Source: Acanthosepion lycidas (lineage: Eukaryota; Mollusca; Cephalopoda; Sepiida; Sepiidae). From it: 64,000 nucleotides of DNA. The DNA is taken from assembly GCA_963932145.1 (NCBI GenBank), contig OZ010595.1, positions 95,605,328 through 95,669,327 of the forward strand. The letters are read 5' to 3'. Positions 33,870 through 44,332 of the stretch are shown here, in pieces. The notes under the pieces were generated by a model. The model saw only the letters and a list, made by a program, of their open reading frames with translations. It did no database searches and had not been told where the DNA came from. A program made the translations under genes and the position numbers. How positions within the stretch are numbered: the first letter of the stretch is position 1; every line of letters starts with the position of its first letter.

Positions 33870-34195
33870 CTTACAATTGATAATTAGTCCTTCTCGCTTT
33901 TCTTTACCACATTAAACTGCTGTTATCTTTCTATGTCTCTCATCAACGCGTCCACATCTGGATATCATACGTTTTCAACATTGTGCCTACCAACAATAAA
34001 CCAAACCAGGACTTTTGGTCCTCTCAGGACTGCCTCGCTGTAAACGTTAAATAAGTCAGGGGAGAAGATACCTCATTGTCATCCCTTTTTATTTGTGTGT
34101 CATTAATGTATTTTCTATCCGCATGCAGGCGGTTTGATCCAAGTATGTATTCTGTATTAATATAGTATACATCGCTCTGGCTTTGTAAATTTAAG
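33870..34195 (-). pseudogene. RTE-type LINE reverse transcriptase palm fragment
   Basis: On the minus strand, a DQTACMRIEN-like stretch is followed by SPDLFNVYSEAVLRG, FIVGRHNVENV and then the place where LINE reverse transcriptases carry YADD. Here that place reads stop-YPDVDA, so the two catalytic aspartates of motif C are disrupted. ALMRDIER and VVKKSEKD follow. The order SPDLFNxYSE, IVGGHNxxN, YADD, SEK is typical of the family whose C-terminal ends occur elsewhere in the window. Frameshifts and stops are present. Confidence 0.8.
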
Positions 34196-34503
34196 AAATA
34201 TATACTATAGCAAGTACAGAAACTTTTATGAAATGATTAGTAAATTTGATATATGTTTGGAATCATTAAAAAAACGCACTTTTATTGAATATTCCACTAG
34301 ATAATTTCAGAGGTTTACATGCGTGCAAATAAATGTTTCTCTTTCAGCGCTTTTACCTGTATGCTCAGGAAGAATAAGGGTTCATGCCTTTTTTAAAACA
34401 TGAAGGTTGGGAAATCAGGAAATAGCATCCGATTCGGCAGACAGGATTGAAACTTTTTTTTTATGTTCATCCTTATCTTATTTATTAGGTTGTTTAACAT
34501 AAA
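34173..34503 (+). repeat. Dispersed repeat E, copy 1
   Basis: About 320 bp aligned end to end with 40541-40850. Shared landmarks are GAAATATATACT, TATTGAATATTCCA, GCGCTTTTACCTG, a CAGACAGG(A/C)T(T/C)GAAAC stretch, a T-run, and the right end ATTTATTAGGTTGTTTAACA. It borders the LINE palm fragment. Confidence 0.85.
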
Positions 34504-35249
34504 AGCATAAATTGCACAATTAGTTTAGAGTTTTTCAGTAAGGGGAAGACATTGGCCAAAATGATGTGATAAAAACAACAAGGATGGAGATACGAGTGTA
34601 ACTGGTTAAATAAGAAAATCTTAGAATTTCATGAATTGAAGAAATTTGAAATCGTATTGACCAAAACGGTGTGAAGCAATATGGAGGATGTTGTTTCTGA
34701 TAACTTCTTTTTTTTTTTTCCATTTACTTTCCATCAAAATATTTAATAATACAAATTAATTGAACAATTTAGTTCATGCCATATTGACTGATAAACTCCT
34801 ACAACAAAAAATTCTCAAATTGTCATATTAGTAAAAAAAACGCAGTCTCTTAAACTTTCAAAAAATTCAACCTTGGTGTTGTGACTGCACGCTCTAAAAG
34901 TTTGTATTTATTAACAATAACACATTAAAAAAAAATTAAAACATATTTCGATTCGCATTTAATTTTTTCGTCTCGGATGCTACCTGGATTTACTAAAAAC
35001 AAAATAAGTTCCATGCCTGAGGATGACTGAATGTACAGTTGAAAGTACTTGCATATTAAAAAAAAAGACCTTATACAGCTTATAATTATTAAAGACAAGG
35101 ATCATAACATTCATTGAGTGATTCGTAGGTTAATGCAACTTTAAAATTTTGTTTGCAAAAGGATTTCGCCATTTTATATCATTAACTTTACCAATCTACT
35201 TTTTGTATGAAGGATGAATTGTAATATAAATTGAACTGCACCACTTATT

Positions 35250-35254
<5 letters not shown>
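34504..35254. other. No recognised feature
   Basis: AT-rich; the 62-codon minus frame near 34535 has no recognised motif. Confidence 0.4.

Positions 35255-35300
<46 letters not shown>
35255..35300. repeat. TA microsatellite
   Basis: (TA)n beside the left inverted repeat of the Penelope-like remnant. Confidence 0.95.
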
Positions 35301-35305
<5 letters not shown>

Positions 35306-35340
35306 ATAATATATATTTTTATATATCAAGAACAGTATTG

Positions 35341-36366
35341 AAAACATTGTATAACAAAGTAGAAAAGTTTACTTGTGACGCGTTTCATCCTTCAGGACTT
35401 CATCAGACTAAATTTGTTATGTTGGTAGGACTACACATGATGTGCATGACATGGAGGTGCTGCGAATTTTATTTTTTTTTCTTTATCTAGTTGAATTCAT
35501 TTAGAATCATTTTCTTTTTCTTTCAGTTATTTTTTAAGTAAGTATACGACTCTGTTATATTTAAAAAAATACCATCTGGAATGATGAAATTTTCTTAGAG
35601 CAGGAGCGCAAATTTATTGATTCATAAAATAATTAGGGTACTGGAGAAATTTTAAAATGTTTACCCTTATTATTTTATATTCATTGCAAAACAAAAAGCC
35701 CATAAAATATTCAAAAACAAAGAAAATGACTCCTCCTGAGAAATACAAATGAATGAAAACAATATAATTATCTGGCCTACTAATTATATCGCATCTACAA
35801 TCAAAAAGAATCTAAACTCAACATGGAATTTGTTACTACTACATCTAAAACAATAAAGTCAATACTAAGCAAAACAATAAGCTAAAAGCTGAAGGAGTTT
35901 ACTCCATCACCTGTAATAATCGTCACAAAAATACATCGAAGAAACCTCAATGAATCTAAATAAAGGATTATGTGAACACAAAAGGGACATTTTACAAAAT
36001 AATACGTTGGTTGCCGACCGTATCGAGACTGACTACAATTTTGACATAAAAAATGCTACTCTGATCAAAGGAGAAAAATAATTCACTATGACGTAAATGT
36101 CTAGAGAGTGCCTTAATCTACAGTAAATTTGTGCCCTGGCTTGTACAGCATTTCACCAATGCTAGCAGATCACAGTATAGGATACCTACTAAGAAAAGTG
36201 ATAAAAAGAAAACGAAAAGACTCTAAAAAAAAAAAAATTCTAAAATTACCAGCACTCCTCTGTCGTGCACATGTGTTGCCCTACTAACATAACAAATTTG
36301 TTCCGATGAAGTCCTGAATAACGAAACGCGTCACAAGTAAATATTTTCTACTTTGTCATTCAATTT
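35341..36366 (+). mobile_element. Penelope-like element remnant between inverted repeats
   Basis: The left arm (35341-35450) and right arm (36264-36366) are inverted copies of about 105 bp sharing ACGCGT, GATGAAGTCCTGAA, AACATAACAAATTT and ACTTTGT. Between them lies a decayed 3' coding part with a GIY-YIG-type segment. Penelope-like elements encode a reverse transcriptase and often a C-terminal GIY-YIG endonuclease, and commonly have terminal repeats in direct or inverted order. The reverse transcriptase core is absent. Confidence 0.7.
35810..36115 (+). pseudogene. GIY-YIG endonuclease domain of a Penelope-like ORF
   Basis: Near 35815 a LNMEFVTTTSKTIKSIL-like stretch resembles the end of the Penelope reverse transcriptase. 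Then GVYSITCNN (the G-x-Y motif) is followed, after a one-base frameshift, by KYIEETS, where functional copies normally have Y-I-G. NLNKGLCEHKRD follows with the conserved basic residue and histidine, and later a DYNFDIKNATLIKGE block. A stop comes right after, at about 36079. The shift, the stop and the YIE change indicate a dead copy. Confidence 0.75.
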
Positions 36367-36444
36367 TCCCATATGTGTGTGGTGTTTGTATGGGATTCTG
36401 TACGTGTGTATATCTATATACATTCAATTTGTTTTTCTAGAAAG

Positions 36445-36860
36445 TGACAGTTGAGGTTTCTGGGGCACGTAATAGGGAAAGAGGGCTTGGAAAATCTGAT
36501 ACACACAGGACAGAGTGAGGGAAAGAGTGACAGAGGAAAGCAGCGCGTAGCATACTTGATGAGCTTGAGGAAATGGATGGCAGAACAAGGTTTGGGAGAA
36601 ATACAAAGACAAAATTTATTAAGAGCTACAAAAGACAGGAAGATGTGAAGAACCATGATCGCCCTACGTCCCGGAAGAACACGTTAAATAAAAAAAAACT
36701 CACAGGAAAGATTGAGGTAGCGCGTAACATATTTGATGAGCTTGATAAAATGGATGCCAGAACCGGGGTTTGGGAGAAATAACAGGGGGGCAAAAAAACT
36801 ACAAGGGACAGAAAGAAGTGGGGGTCCAGGTTTACTTACGTCCTGAATGACATGGCACAT
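36445..36860 (+). mobile_element. RTE-type LINE C-terminus with duplicated tail
   Basis: A 65-codon frame (36451-36648) reads RFLGHVIGKEGLENLI, then EGKSDRGKQRVAYL and LLRATKDRK, the standard end of this family. A second, more diverged tail copy follows (TGKIEVARNIFDELDKMDAR, 36712-36775; DRKKWGS, about 36807), about 180 bases downstream of the first. Confidence 0.85.
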
Positions 36861-37029
36861 AAAAGAAGATATTTTCCTTTTTCATTCTATCATCTTTCAA
36901 AATTTGTTCTTTTTAACATAGTTTCACCGTTATGTTTAATGCTAACTTTTTAACTTAATTTGTTGTCACTTTCCTTTTTAGACATTTGTCTTTTTTCGTA
37001 ATTTCTCTTTCATAGGTTTTCTTTCACTT

Positions 37030-37480
37030 TTCTTTCCTTCACATTTCTTTCTCTTCATTTTCCTTCACGTTACTTTTCTTCATTTTACTTTCATCTTTAT
37101 TCCTGAACTTTTCTTTTTTATCCTTTTATTAATTTTCTTTCTTTTACTCAGTCTTTATCATTTCTTTTTTCCTCTCAGGCAACAATTCCTTCTTTTAGGA
37201 ACTATTCCTCCTCCTCTTCCCCTCCTTTCCTCCTCCTCCTCCTCATCTTCTTTTTCTTCTTTTTCGTTTTTCTTCCTCCTCCATTCTCCTCAGCTTCTTC
37301 TTTTTCTTCTTCCTCTTCTTCCTCCTCTTCTTTTCTTTTCTTCTTCTTCTTCTATACTCTTTTATAGCATTCTCACTGCCTCTGACTTGTGTGTTTTCCT
37401 CTCGTTCCCCCTCTTCTTCCTCCTTCTCCTCTTCGTTTTCTTCTTTCTTCTTCGCTCTTCTTCTTCCTCCTCCTCCGCCT
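37030..37480 (+). repeat. Pyrimidine-rich CTT/CCT tract
   Basis: Mostly TTTC, TCC and TTC repeats without a stable unit. The plus-strand 113-codon frame beginning at 37391 is F/S/P/L-rich and not considered coding. Confidence 0.85.
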
Positions 37481-38366
37481 CTCTACTCTTTTATAACATT
37501 CTCACTGTTTATTATTTGTTGTATCTCTCTCGTTTTCCTTCTTTTTCATTCTTTCTTTTTAACTGACTCTTCTGCTTTTTACCTTAAATTTTCTCACGTC
37601 CACTGTTTTGTTAACACTTTCCCCTTTTTTTTCCTTCTCATTCTTTTTATCGCAAAAGCTTCCGCCGCTTTATGCTCTTCTTTCGTGTCGCCTTTGCTTC
37701 CCCCGGCTTATCTACGTTTCACTGACATATAAACCGAAAACATCTTTTTGCCAATAGTTATCTAACTTCACATAAATACACAGCCAAGCTTTTTATAGAT
37801 AAGACATGGTTTGCACGGATAAAAATAGCGGTAAGCAGCTTCGATGCCAAAGACATTTGCTAGAAGAAAGCCGGTCGACAGTATGTTTGTGTTATATACA
37901 AACACGAACGACCAGTTTAGTTGGCGTCCAGAACAGATTATTTCACAAGGGAATCTACAACTATCTTTGCTGAATTGACAACTTCCTTCTGATTGAATAT
38001 AAATTACTGTTCCTTTAACGGCTGATATAATACATTTCCTTGCACAATTAAAAAAACTGTTCTCCTATCAAAGCAATAGACTAATACGCCACTGTTAAAG
38101 TGAGTTCCAGCTTGACAGGATGGTCAACTATTGATTTCGTGTGCCAGTTTAAAGTAAGATTTATAAATGTTTGACTTAGGTGCTAATTCAGAAGAAATTG
38201 TTGGTAAGTCCGATTTTCATTAAAATGGCTTTTATTGCCAACTAGATGACCTTTTATTGGAAACGTGTGCCAAGCAAAAACAAGCTTATTTAACTATCGA
38301 AATATATTATTCGTATATCGATAGTTAGAACACTGTCCGTGCAGGATATTTCAACAATGAAATGGA
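37481..38366. other. No recognised feature
   Basis: Unassigned sequence. Confidence 0.4.
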
Positions 38367-38650
38367 GATTTTCTAAATGTAGCTTAGATGTGACACAAAG
38401 CTGAAAGCTTGGAGCACGCTATAAGGATCGAATTCACTACTCCGTCGTAAGTGATCTAGAAAAAACAAGCTTGCTAACAATTACTATAGTTAGTGAGTGC
38501 TCAAAAATGATTTTCTAAGTGTAGCTTTAATAAGCCTGAAACATTGGAGTATCCATTTAGGATGGAACTCAATACCCAGTCGTAATTGATCCAGCGATAA
38601 AAGCTTGCTAACTATTTGTTATACCGGAACATTACCTATTCTATTGTAAA
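38367..38650 (-). mobile_element. tRNA-derived SINE-2, tandem dimer
   Basis: Two copies in direct order with a period of 142 bases; GATTTTCTAA begins at 38367 and again at 38509. On the minus strand each has an A-box-like GTTAGCAAGCTTG, a spacer, then a B-box-like GAATTCGATCC (copy 1) or GAGTTCCATCC (copy 2). Copy 1 ends with GTGTCACATCTAAGCTACA. Related copies are at 43440-43600 and 50200-50520. Confidence 0.75.
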
Positions 38651-39674
38651 AGACTCTCCCACACATAATAAGTAGTAATAGTAGTAGCGGTCGCCAGTCG
38701 GGCTCAGTGGTGTTGAGTGAGTCAGATGATGTCGGACATTGAAGTACCAACCATCACAACTAGATTGCTGCGTCATTAACTCTTATTTCCAAGTTCCTAC
38801 GTTTTGTACGCCGAACCTAATTTAGGGCGTCTTATTGAAAAACAAGCCTCCACTGTGAAAAGTACTCTACAACACTATTATAAAACGCCGAAATACTCAA
38901 TTTTGACAGTGAAATAATTCGATCTTTATTGCACATGGAATAGCCAAAGAAAGATAAACATTTTTTAACCCATCTTAAAATCTTGCAGAAACGCGCTCAC
39001 CTTTCGGGGAAGATATGAGAAAATATATTTTAGTGAACAGTCTTTGTGGCTATTATTTTTTGATTGCACAACGAAAGAGAAAAAATAGATTTTCACTCTT
39101 TTAGATTAGAAAGATAAAGACAAAATGTAAATAAAACAATTATTATCTTCCTAAATATAAGATTTTGGACAGTATGATAGTCTTCATAACATTCCATTAA
39201 AATTGTAGTTGTGCATTCTTTGACCAGGTATGTTGACTTTCTTCGTCTTCTTTCTTTTCGAAGCTTACACCACATTCCGTTGAAACATCGGTTGAAATGT
39301 GTTTTAGAATTTTAGATCAAACTTGATCTTGTTTTACATTTCGGGTGTCGTCAGCGTACAGCTAGATATCTCCACCTACCTTGTAACCGGGGAGAAATAT
39401 TCGCTTTACATCTTTCAGCTAGTCATTATTGCATAAATGCTGTCTTTTAGTGGTATCCATGTTGTTCAGTAACGTTTGTGCTTCCTGATGGAGTCTGCCA
39501 ATATTCTGTAACCCGCCTTACCGAATTCTTTGAGTAGCCAAAAGAAATCATTAACGTTTCTGTCACATTACATTGAAACATTGTTTGCCGGACAGTCATC
39601 GAAGTTAAGCAACACCTCGCCTGTTCAGTACTTAGATGAATGTTTGCTTTGGAATACCAGGTGCTGTAAGCTTG
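38651..39674. other. No recognised feature
   Basis: AT-rich spacer; nothing supported. Confidence 0.4.
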
Positions 39675-39830
39675 GATGTGCGGATGGTGTAATGGATAAT
39701 GGTTCAGAATTTTTAATCGGATATTTGAGTTCCAATTCCTGTCGGTTTCATTAAATTCACTTACGCGAAAATACCCTTAGGAAAAGTATAAATCCATCTC
39801 TTCTCCTCCAGCTATGGGTTAATTGCTAAG
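39675..39830 (+). mobile_element. SINE-1 copy
   Basis: GGATGGTGTAATGGATAATGG has A-box character and TTGAGTTCCAATTCC is a B-box-like segment. The body reads TTCACTTACGCGAAAATACC and CCAGCTATGGGTTAAT. It is close to the complement of 44333-44452. Confidence 0.8.
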
Positions 39831-39879
39831 AATTGTACCACTAAACTATTATTTCCAACAAATAAAATTCTCGAGGAGG

Positions 39880-40490
39880 CTCCGTGCCTTGAAAGACTAT
39901 GAGGCCTCAATCTCATACGACCCATTGCTGAGGAAGCAGGTAAAATGGTCAGCCCCCTGTACCTCTCGAGTAAGTACCTCCTGCTATCCTCTACCTTTAC
40001 AAGAGCCATATCAGGTCAAAAATAGAGTAAGGTTGTCATCTTCGGGCGGGAGCTATCCAGACCGCACTTTCCATCCTCGATAGTATCCAAAAGTCTTTCT
40101 GAAGTCTTGTGCGTGATGTGTTATTCTCCACCCTCCAGCCTCTCTCTCACAGGCAGGCTGTGACAAATATTTCTCTGCTCTATCGCCATTTTCACGGAAA
40201 GTGCTCGGACGAACTATATTCCCTGATCCCGCTGAGTCAAAACTTTACAGAAAGGACCCACAATGCCACTTACATTTTATCAAACCACAGAAATTCCACC
40301 CCACATTCTATCGGTGTGAAGTAAGTTCCACTCGAAGAACTTCTTCCCGTGAACTACTTCTCAGTGGAATCGACTCCCAACAGGATGTTTCCTCGATTAT
40401 AACAATATTAACCTGTTCAAGGCTAGGGTTAACTGTTATCTTTCATTCCTATACGCACAAATTACCTCCTAACGTAATGCTCTACTTTGA
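39880..40490 (+). pseudogene. CR1/Jockey-type LINE reverse transcriptase, C-terminal part
   Basis: Readable over three frames. IAEEAGKMVSPLYLSSKYL is followed by YLYKSHIRSKIEYGCHL and LSILDSIQKS, the thumb and connector region of CR1/Jockey reverse transcriptases. Then come LSHRQAVTNISLLYRHFHGK and CSDELYSLIP, and finally RLPTGCFLDYNNINLFKAR with VNCYLSF before a stop. This end (a W-N-x-L-P-like block, then N-x-x-x-F-K-x-x-V-N) is the standard C-terminus. At least three frameshifts and several stops are present. It is a different LINE family from the RTE-type copies. Confidence 0.85.
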
Positions 40491-40540
40491 GTGGCTCCCG
40501 GGACTTGTAAAAGGTAAACCTTACTGCAAAAAATCTTATG

Positions 40541-40850
40541 TTCTTTATAATTAGGAAATATATACTGCAACAATTAAAAAAAAATGTATGAAATAGTTAG
40601 TAAATATTTGGAACAATTAAAAAAACGCGTTCTTATTGAATATTCCATTTGATAATTTTAGACGTTTACACGCATGCGTATAAATGACCTGTCTCGGCGC
40701 TTTTACCTGAAAACTGAGAAATATTAAGGTTAATACCTTTTTTAACAAGAAATTTACAAAATCGTGAAACAGAATCCTATTCAGCAGACAGGCTCGAAAC
40801 TGTTTTTTTACGTTTATCCTCATCTTATTTATTAGGTTGTTTAACATAAT
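40541..40850 (+). repeat. Dispersed repeat E, copy 2
   Basis: Aligns with 34173-34503. Its terminal segment (CTTATTTATTAGGTTGTTTA plus CATAATTACTCAG) is repeated just downstream, and the MITE at 40879 lies inside the second copy of that terminal segment. Confidence 0.85.
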
Positions 40851-40878
40851 TACTCAGTTATCCTTATCTTACTTATTA

Positions 40879-40976
40879 TTAGGTTGGTGCAAAAATAATG
40901 ACGTAATAATGTCGTTTTCCGACGTATTTTTTAACGTCAAAAACGACATTATTACGTCATTTTTGCACCAACCTAA
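40879..40976. mobile_element. Palindromic mariner MITE, complete
   Basis: 98 bp: TTAGGTTGGTGCAAAAATAA at the left, TTTTTGCACCAACCTAA at the right, and TA on both sides. Arms of ~45 bases fold on a short TATTTTTTAA centre; the right arm lacks a few bases. The first 16 bases match the terminal repeat of the mariner group that includes human Hsmar1/MADE1. No coding capacity. Confidence 0.93.
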
Positions 40977-41538
40977 TAGGTTGTTTAGCATAATTACTCA
41001 GTTCCTTATTAATGAAAATGGGAATATAAGGTTTTTATTACAGTTTTTGTTCTCGCATTAAATTAACAGCCAAAGTTTGACGATTGGACAGACTCTAGAA
41101 ATGAACAGTTCTTGTCAACTCTTTCATCATCCTGTTTGGAAGAAACCTATCCAGCTGAGTGTATGATTGGGGGAATGGGAGTTTTCGAAATGTATACCTT
41201 CCGGATTGAGATTAGAACAGCATTGACGACTATTTGGCGGACTTGCAACCATTTGTCAGCATCACACGTTTATAACTTTCTCTACCTTTAAGACATATCC
41301 ATAAATTACTAGAAATAGGCGCCTGATCTATAGTCATGTTCAGTACGATTGTGTCAATAACCGATACTAGTAGGGTGAGTTCTATCCTGACTGGACCCAC
41401 TGTTATTTGGGCCGTATGTAAAAATAAATAGAATTACAATTACATAAAATTTACCACTCGTAAAATACATGGTGAAAAGAGTTGTCAGCATTTTGATAGT
41501 TTAACCAGTCTTTTTTTCCATTACATCTGATTATTATA
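40977..41538. other. No recognised feature
   Basis: Unassigned sequence after the E tail copy. Confidence 0.4.
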
Positions 41539-41594
41539 CACTACAGGCTAAAAGTTTTGGATGGCGATGCATTTCTTAAAAAATAACCTTAAAA

Positions 41595-41627
<33 letters not shown>

Positions 41628-42353
41628 TAAAGGATAAAATTTCAGTAACTACATTTCTTTCATAAAAATAAGCACTTAACTAAAGGAAATTATACTACAA
41701 CAGCATTATATTTTGTTTTCGTCAATAAAACCACCAACTGCTTTAATTAGTGTTTTACAAATTTATTGCATTCTTTCCGACACTCCTTGAAAAAAACAAA
41801 CAAAAAAAAAAAACGTAGACGTTAGACCTTCTACAAGCACTGAAATCATTGTTCAAGAACTGAAAATGCTCACTTTCACTCTTTGGTTATTCTATTCGAA
41901 TTCTCCTATCCTATTCATTCGATACTAATTCAATGAAAGAAAGTTCTAGAGATTGAGGCGGCAAGACATAATTTCCACTATTTTTTTTTCCTTTTTTTTT
42001 TTTAAACTACAAGTACTTCTGACATAATTTTTAAACTACAAGTACTTTTGACATAATTGAGAATAGTGTTTTGGATTGTTGAAAGGTGATTTTTTTCCCA
42101 ATTCTGCGTAAACAAAGATGGTATATCATGTTTTTGCAAATTCGAATGATATTCTTCATTTTACATGATTCTCATCATCCGAATCAAATTTCAAGCACTT
42201 ATGGTAAACTCAAAATGTACTCCTGAAGGGTTAATGGGGAAAACAAATTAGAATATTTGTTATAAAAAATGTTTATAATTTAGAAAAACATTGTGGAGAG
42301 ATGAATCCAAATTTGAACTATCTGGTAGTAAGAGGAGCCTGGAGAAACATTGA
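41539..42353 (+). mobile_element. Tc1-like element remnant
   Basis: The left end CACTACAGGCTAAAAGTTTT follows TA and has the form of Tc1 terminal repeats. The next ~400 bases resemble the leader region of Tc1 elements in other animals (TTATTGCATTCTTTCCGACA and GAGATTGAGGCGGCAAGACA). At 42285-42353 the plus strand reads KTLWRDESKFELSGSKRSLE, the block with the first catalytic aspartate (DESKFE). The rest of the transposase and the right end were not found. A (TA)n block sits at 41598-41626. Confidence 0.65.
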
Positions 42354-42799
42354 AAAATAAAATCAAATATACGGTAACTTTTTAACTTTTACTTTAAAAA
42401 TGACAAAACTATCTGACTTTAAGGTATGTTTTAAAGAAATAGAGTCACCACAAATTTTGTGTCAGTAGAGTAGGCTAAACTAAAAATTAATTTTAAAATA
42501 TTTAAGGATCCTGCTGTATAAAGAGGATTAGTAAGCGTGTCTTTCCGATTATTTTTAATATTGTCCCCTCAAAACTAGGGCAAAGCGCCACACAAGGCAG
42601 AGGTTTAGTCAATGAGGTTGTACTTTGGGCATCAGAGGAGAACGTATGAAGTGCAGATTATAAAGTGGTTAAGTTTGTAGTGATCGGAGAAACATCATCT
42701 GTGAAGTCTGTTCCTCAAAATAACAGTTGTTGACAAGAAGCTGTCTAGGTGTAACTTCCTTTTTATCAATTGATTATGAAGGAAATGGCTCGCCTCAGA
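42354..42799. other. No recognised feature
   Basis: Unassigned; possibly decayed Tc1 sequence. Confidence 0.35.
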
Positions 42800-43020
42800 G
42801 TACGTGATATGGATGTCTTAGCTGTGAAGGTCTGAAGTAGTAGAATTAATAAATGTATTTACTTAGATTTTCCATAGAAATAGCGACAGAATAAGGTTAT
42901 GTTTTGTCTGTGGTAAAAGAATTTTAGAGTGGAAAATAATTCATCACCAGAAAGGCCGTGTAGACGCTTCTGAACTGTCTCAAAACTGAAAAGTAAGGAT
43001 TGGGTAGCTAAAGTCGATAT
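42800..43020 (+). repeat. Dispersed repeat G, copy 2
   Basis: TTTAGAGTGGAAAATAATTCA and GACGCTTCTGAACT correspond to repeat G copy 1 at 24780-24990, with similar spacing of flanking words. Confidence 0.45.
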
Positions 43021-43439
43021 GTACAGCAATATTCCATTTTTGGTTTGATCCCACTTTATTACATCTCTAATAAGTTCAAATATCCTGGTCCTTTTCTAAG
43101 GTTAGACTTATATACGTAAGCTTACACCTTGATATTGCCACGTTAATTAATTGCATAGGTGTGGACTTCGATTACTTGTCATCCGTATAACTAGTCGTTC
43201 CTCACCAAGTCGTTCAAAGACAAACAGGTAGGGAAATATCCCGTATTGTTTGAAGAAATTCAGAAAATTTAACAATTCTAATTTAATGCAGATATGCAGA
43301 GTGTCCATAAAGTATATAATTTATTTATATTTATTTATATCTATAATTAAAAAAAAACTTAATACAAAAGCAAATGTAAAGAAAAATATGAGGAAATTGT
43401 TACAAAATGAGGAGTAGATATTAAAGTTTGTTTTAAGTG

Positions 43440-43600
43440 ATTTAATACACCTCTATATGAGTACCATTAGTCGCAATCGATCTAGTGAAACAAACTTGCT
43501 AACCCTTACACTACTTCGAGGTGCTCCTTCCATGACCAGCATGATCGTAAAGCCAGTTCCAAATGAATATATATGGCTACCCTGAACTTGTTTAGTTATT
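43440..43600 (-). mobile_element. SINE-2 copy inside the TIR element
   Basis: On the minus strand GATCATGCTGGTCATGGAAG and GGTTAGCAAGTTTGTTTCAC, then CTAGATCGATTGCGAC. The first part matches 50240-50270 closely. The corresponding place in the other TIR element copy lacks this sequence. Confidence 0.65.
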
Positions 43601-43606
43601 CTTGAT

Positions 43607-43867
43607 TTATCGCAACATGTTTATCAACCCCATAGAAAGCAGTCCACGGCGGGGGGTGATATCTGGTGAATAAGGTGACCAGGGAATTGGACCATCCCTT
43701 CTAATCCACTGGTCTGGAAATGTTTGATTTAGGAACCTACGAAGAGGCAGTCCCCAATGTGATGGTACCGAATCTTGCTGGAAAATGATGGTTGGTTGAA
43801 GGTCATCTATTAGTGGTGCCGCATCAATTGCTTTTGTAATATATTTTTTTAAATTATAAAATGACAT
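43607..43867 (-). pseudogene. Tc1/mariner-superfamily transposase, C-terminal half
   Basis: An 86-codon frame without stops. DDLQPTIIFQQDSVPSHWGL contains the second catalytic aspartate (QQD) and histidine. NQTFPDQWI, GPIPWSPYSPDI then mark the region of the third acidic residue. The domain is of the IS630/Tc1/mariner DDE type. The N-terminal half including the first aspartate is absent; the frame begins within the terminal repeat region. The ending RRGLLSMGLINML differs from a full transposase. Confidence 0.8.
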
Positions 43868-43880
43868 TTTGTATTTTGCT

Positions 43881-44332
43881 TTTGTTTTTTTTTTACTGAA
43901 TGCTCACATACTATAAAGCCCATAAGCCACCCTAGGTATAGCGTTACTGTATGATCGTAAGAGATTGTATTAAACAATATAAGTAGGACTTCTTCCTTAC
44001 TAATGGAATACGAAGGGAATGAGAATGATAAAACTTCTACTTCACGTTATATATTCAATTGCAGATCACTCCATACTTCAATGGAGTGAAATTCATGGAA
44101 CACTTTATTTCCCAGTTACTATATCTTTATGAAGAGCTTTAGAGACAAGTGCATAATTTTGAAACCACTGAAGATTGATTGATTCTTTTTTTTTGTTTTT
44201 TTGTTTTTTGTTTTTGTTTTTTTACTGTTTATCAATCTTTTTAACGTTATTTAAAGCTAGAAAATATTTTTAGAATGTAAGAATATCTTTTCGGAAATAA
44301 TAATGATTTATTGACACAAGTCTTCCTAATTA
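43881..44332. other. No clear feature
   Basis: 43945-44045 shows weak similarity to 24680-24770. Otherwise unassigned. Confidence 0.35.

Larger units (their letters stand above)
43297..43880 (-). mobile_element. Internally deleted TIR element, copy 1, carrying a SINE
   Basis: Same family as 49421-49980. The ends CAGAGTGTCCATAAAGTA (43297) and a diverged counterpart near 43846-43880 correspond to that copy's CAGGGTGTCCATAAAGTC repeats. On the minus strand the transposase part starts almost at the element's end (MSFYNLKKYITKAIDAA) and runs to about 43607. The remainder (CTCATTTTGTAA and an AGAGGTGT phrase on the minus strand) matches the 3' part of the other copy. A SINE-2 sequence (43440-43600) lies inside. 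Confidence 0.78.

Noticed and set aside
36414..36656. Hydrophobic 80-codon minus-strand protein (also 25617-25953 and 20677-21088)
   Set aside because: Antisense readings of the LINE tail, which explains why they resemble each other.
37391..37732. 113-codon serine/phenylalanine-rich plus-strand protein
   Set aside because: Lies in a pyrimidine-rich tract; composition follows TTC/TCC repeats.
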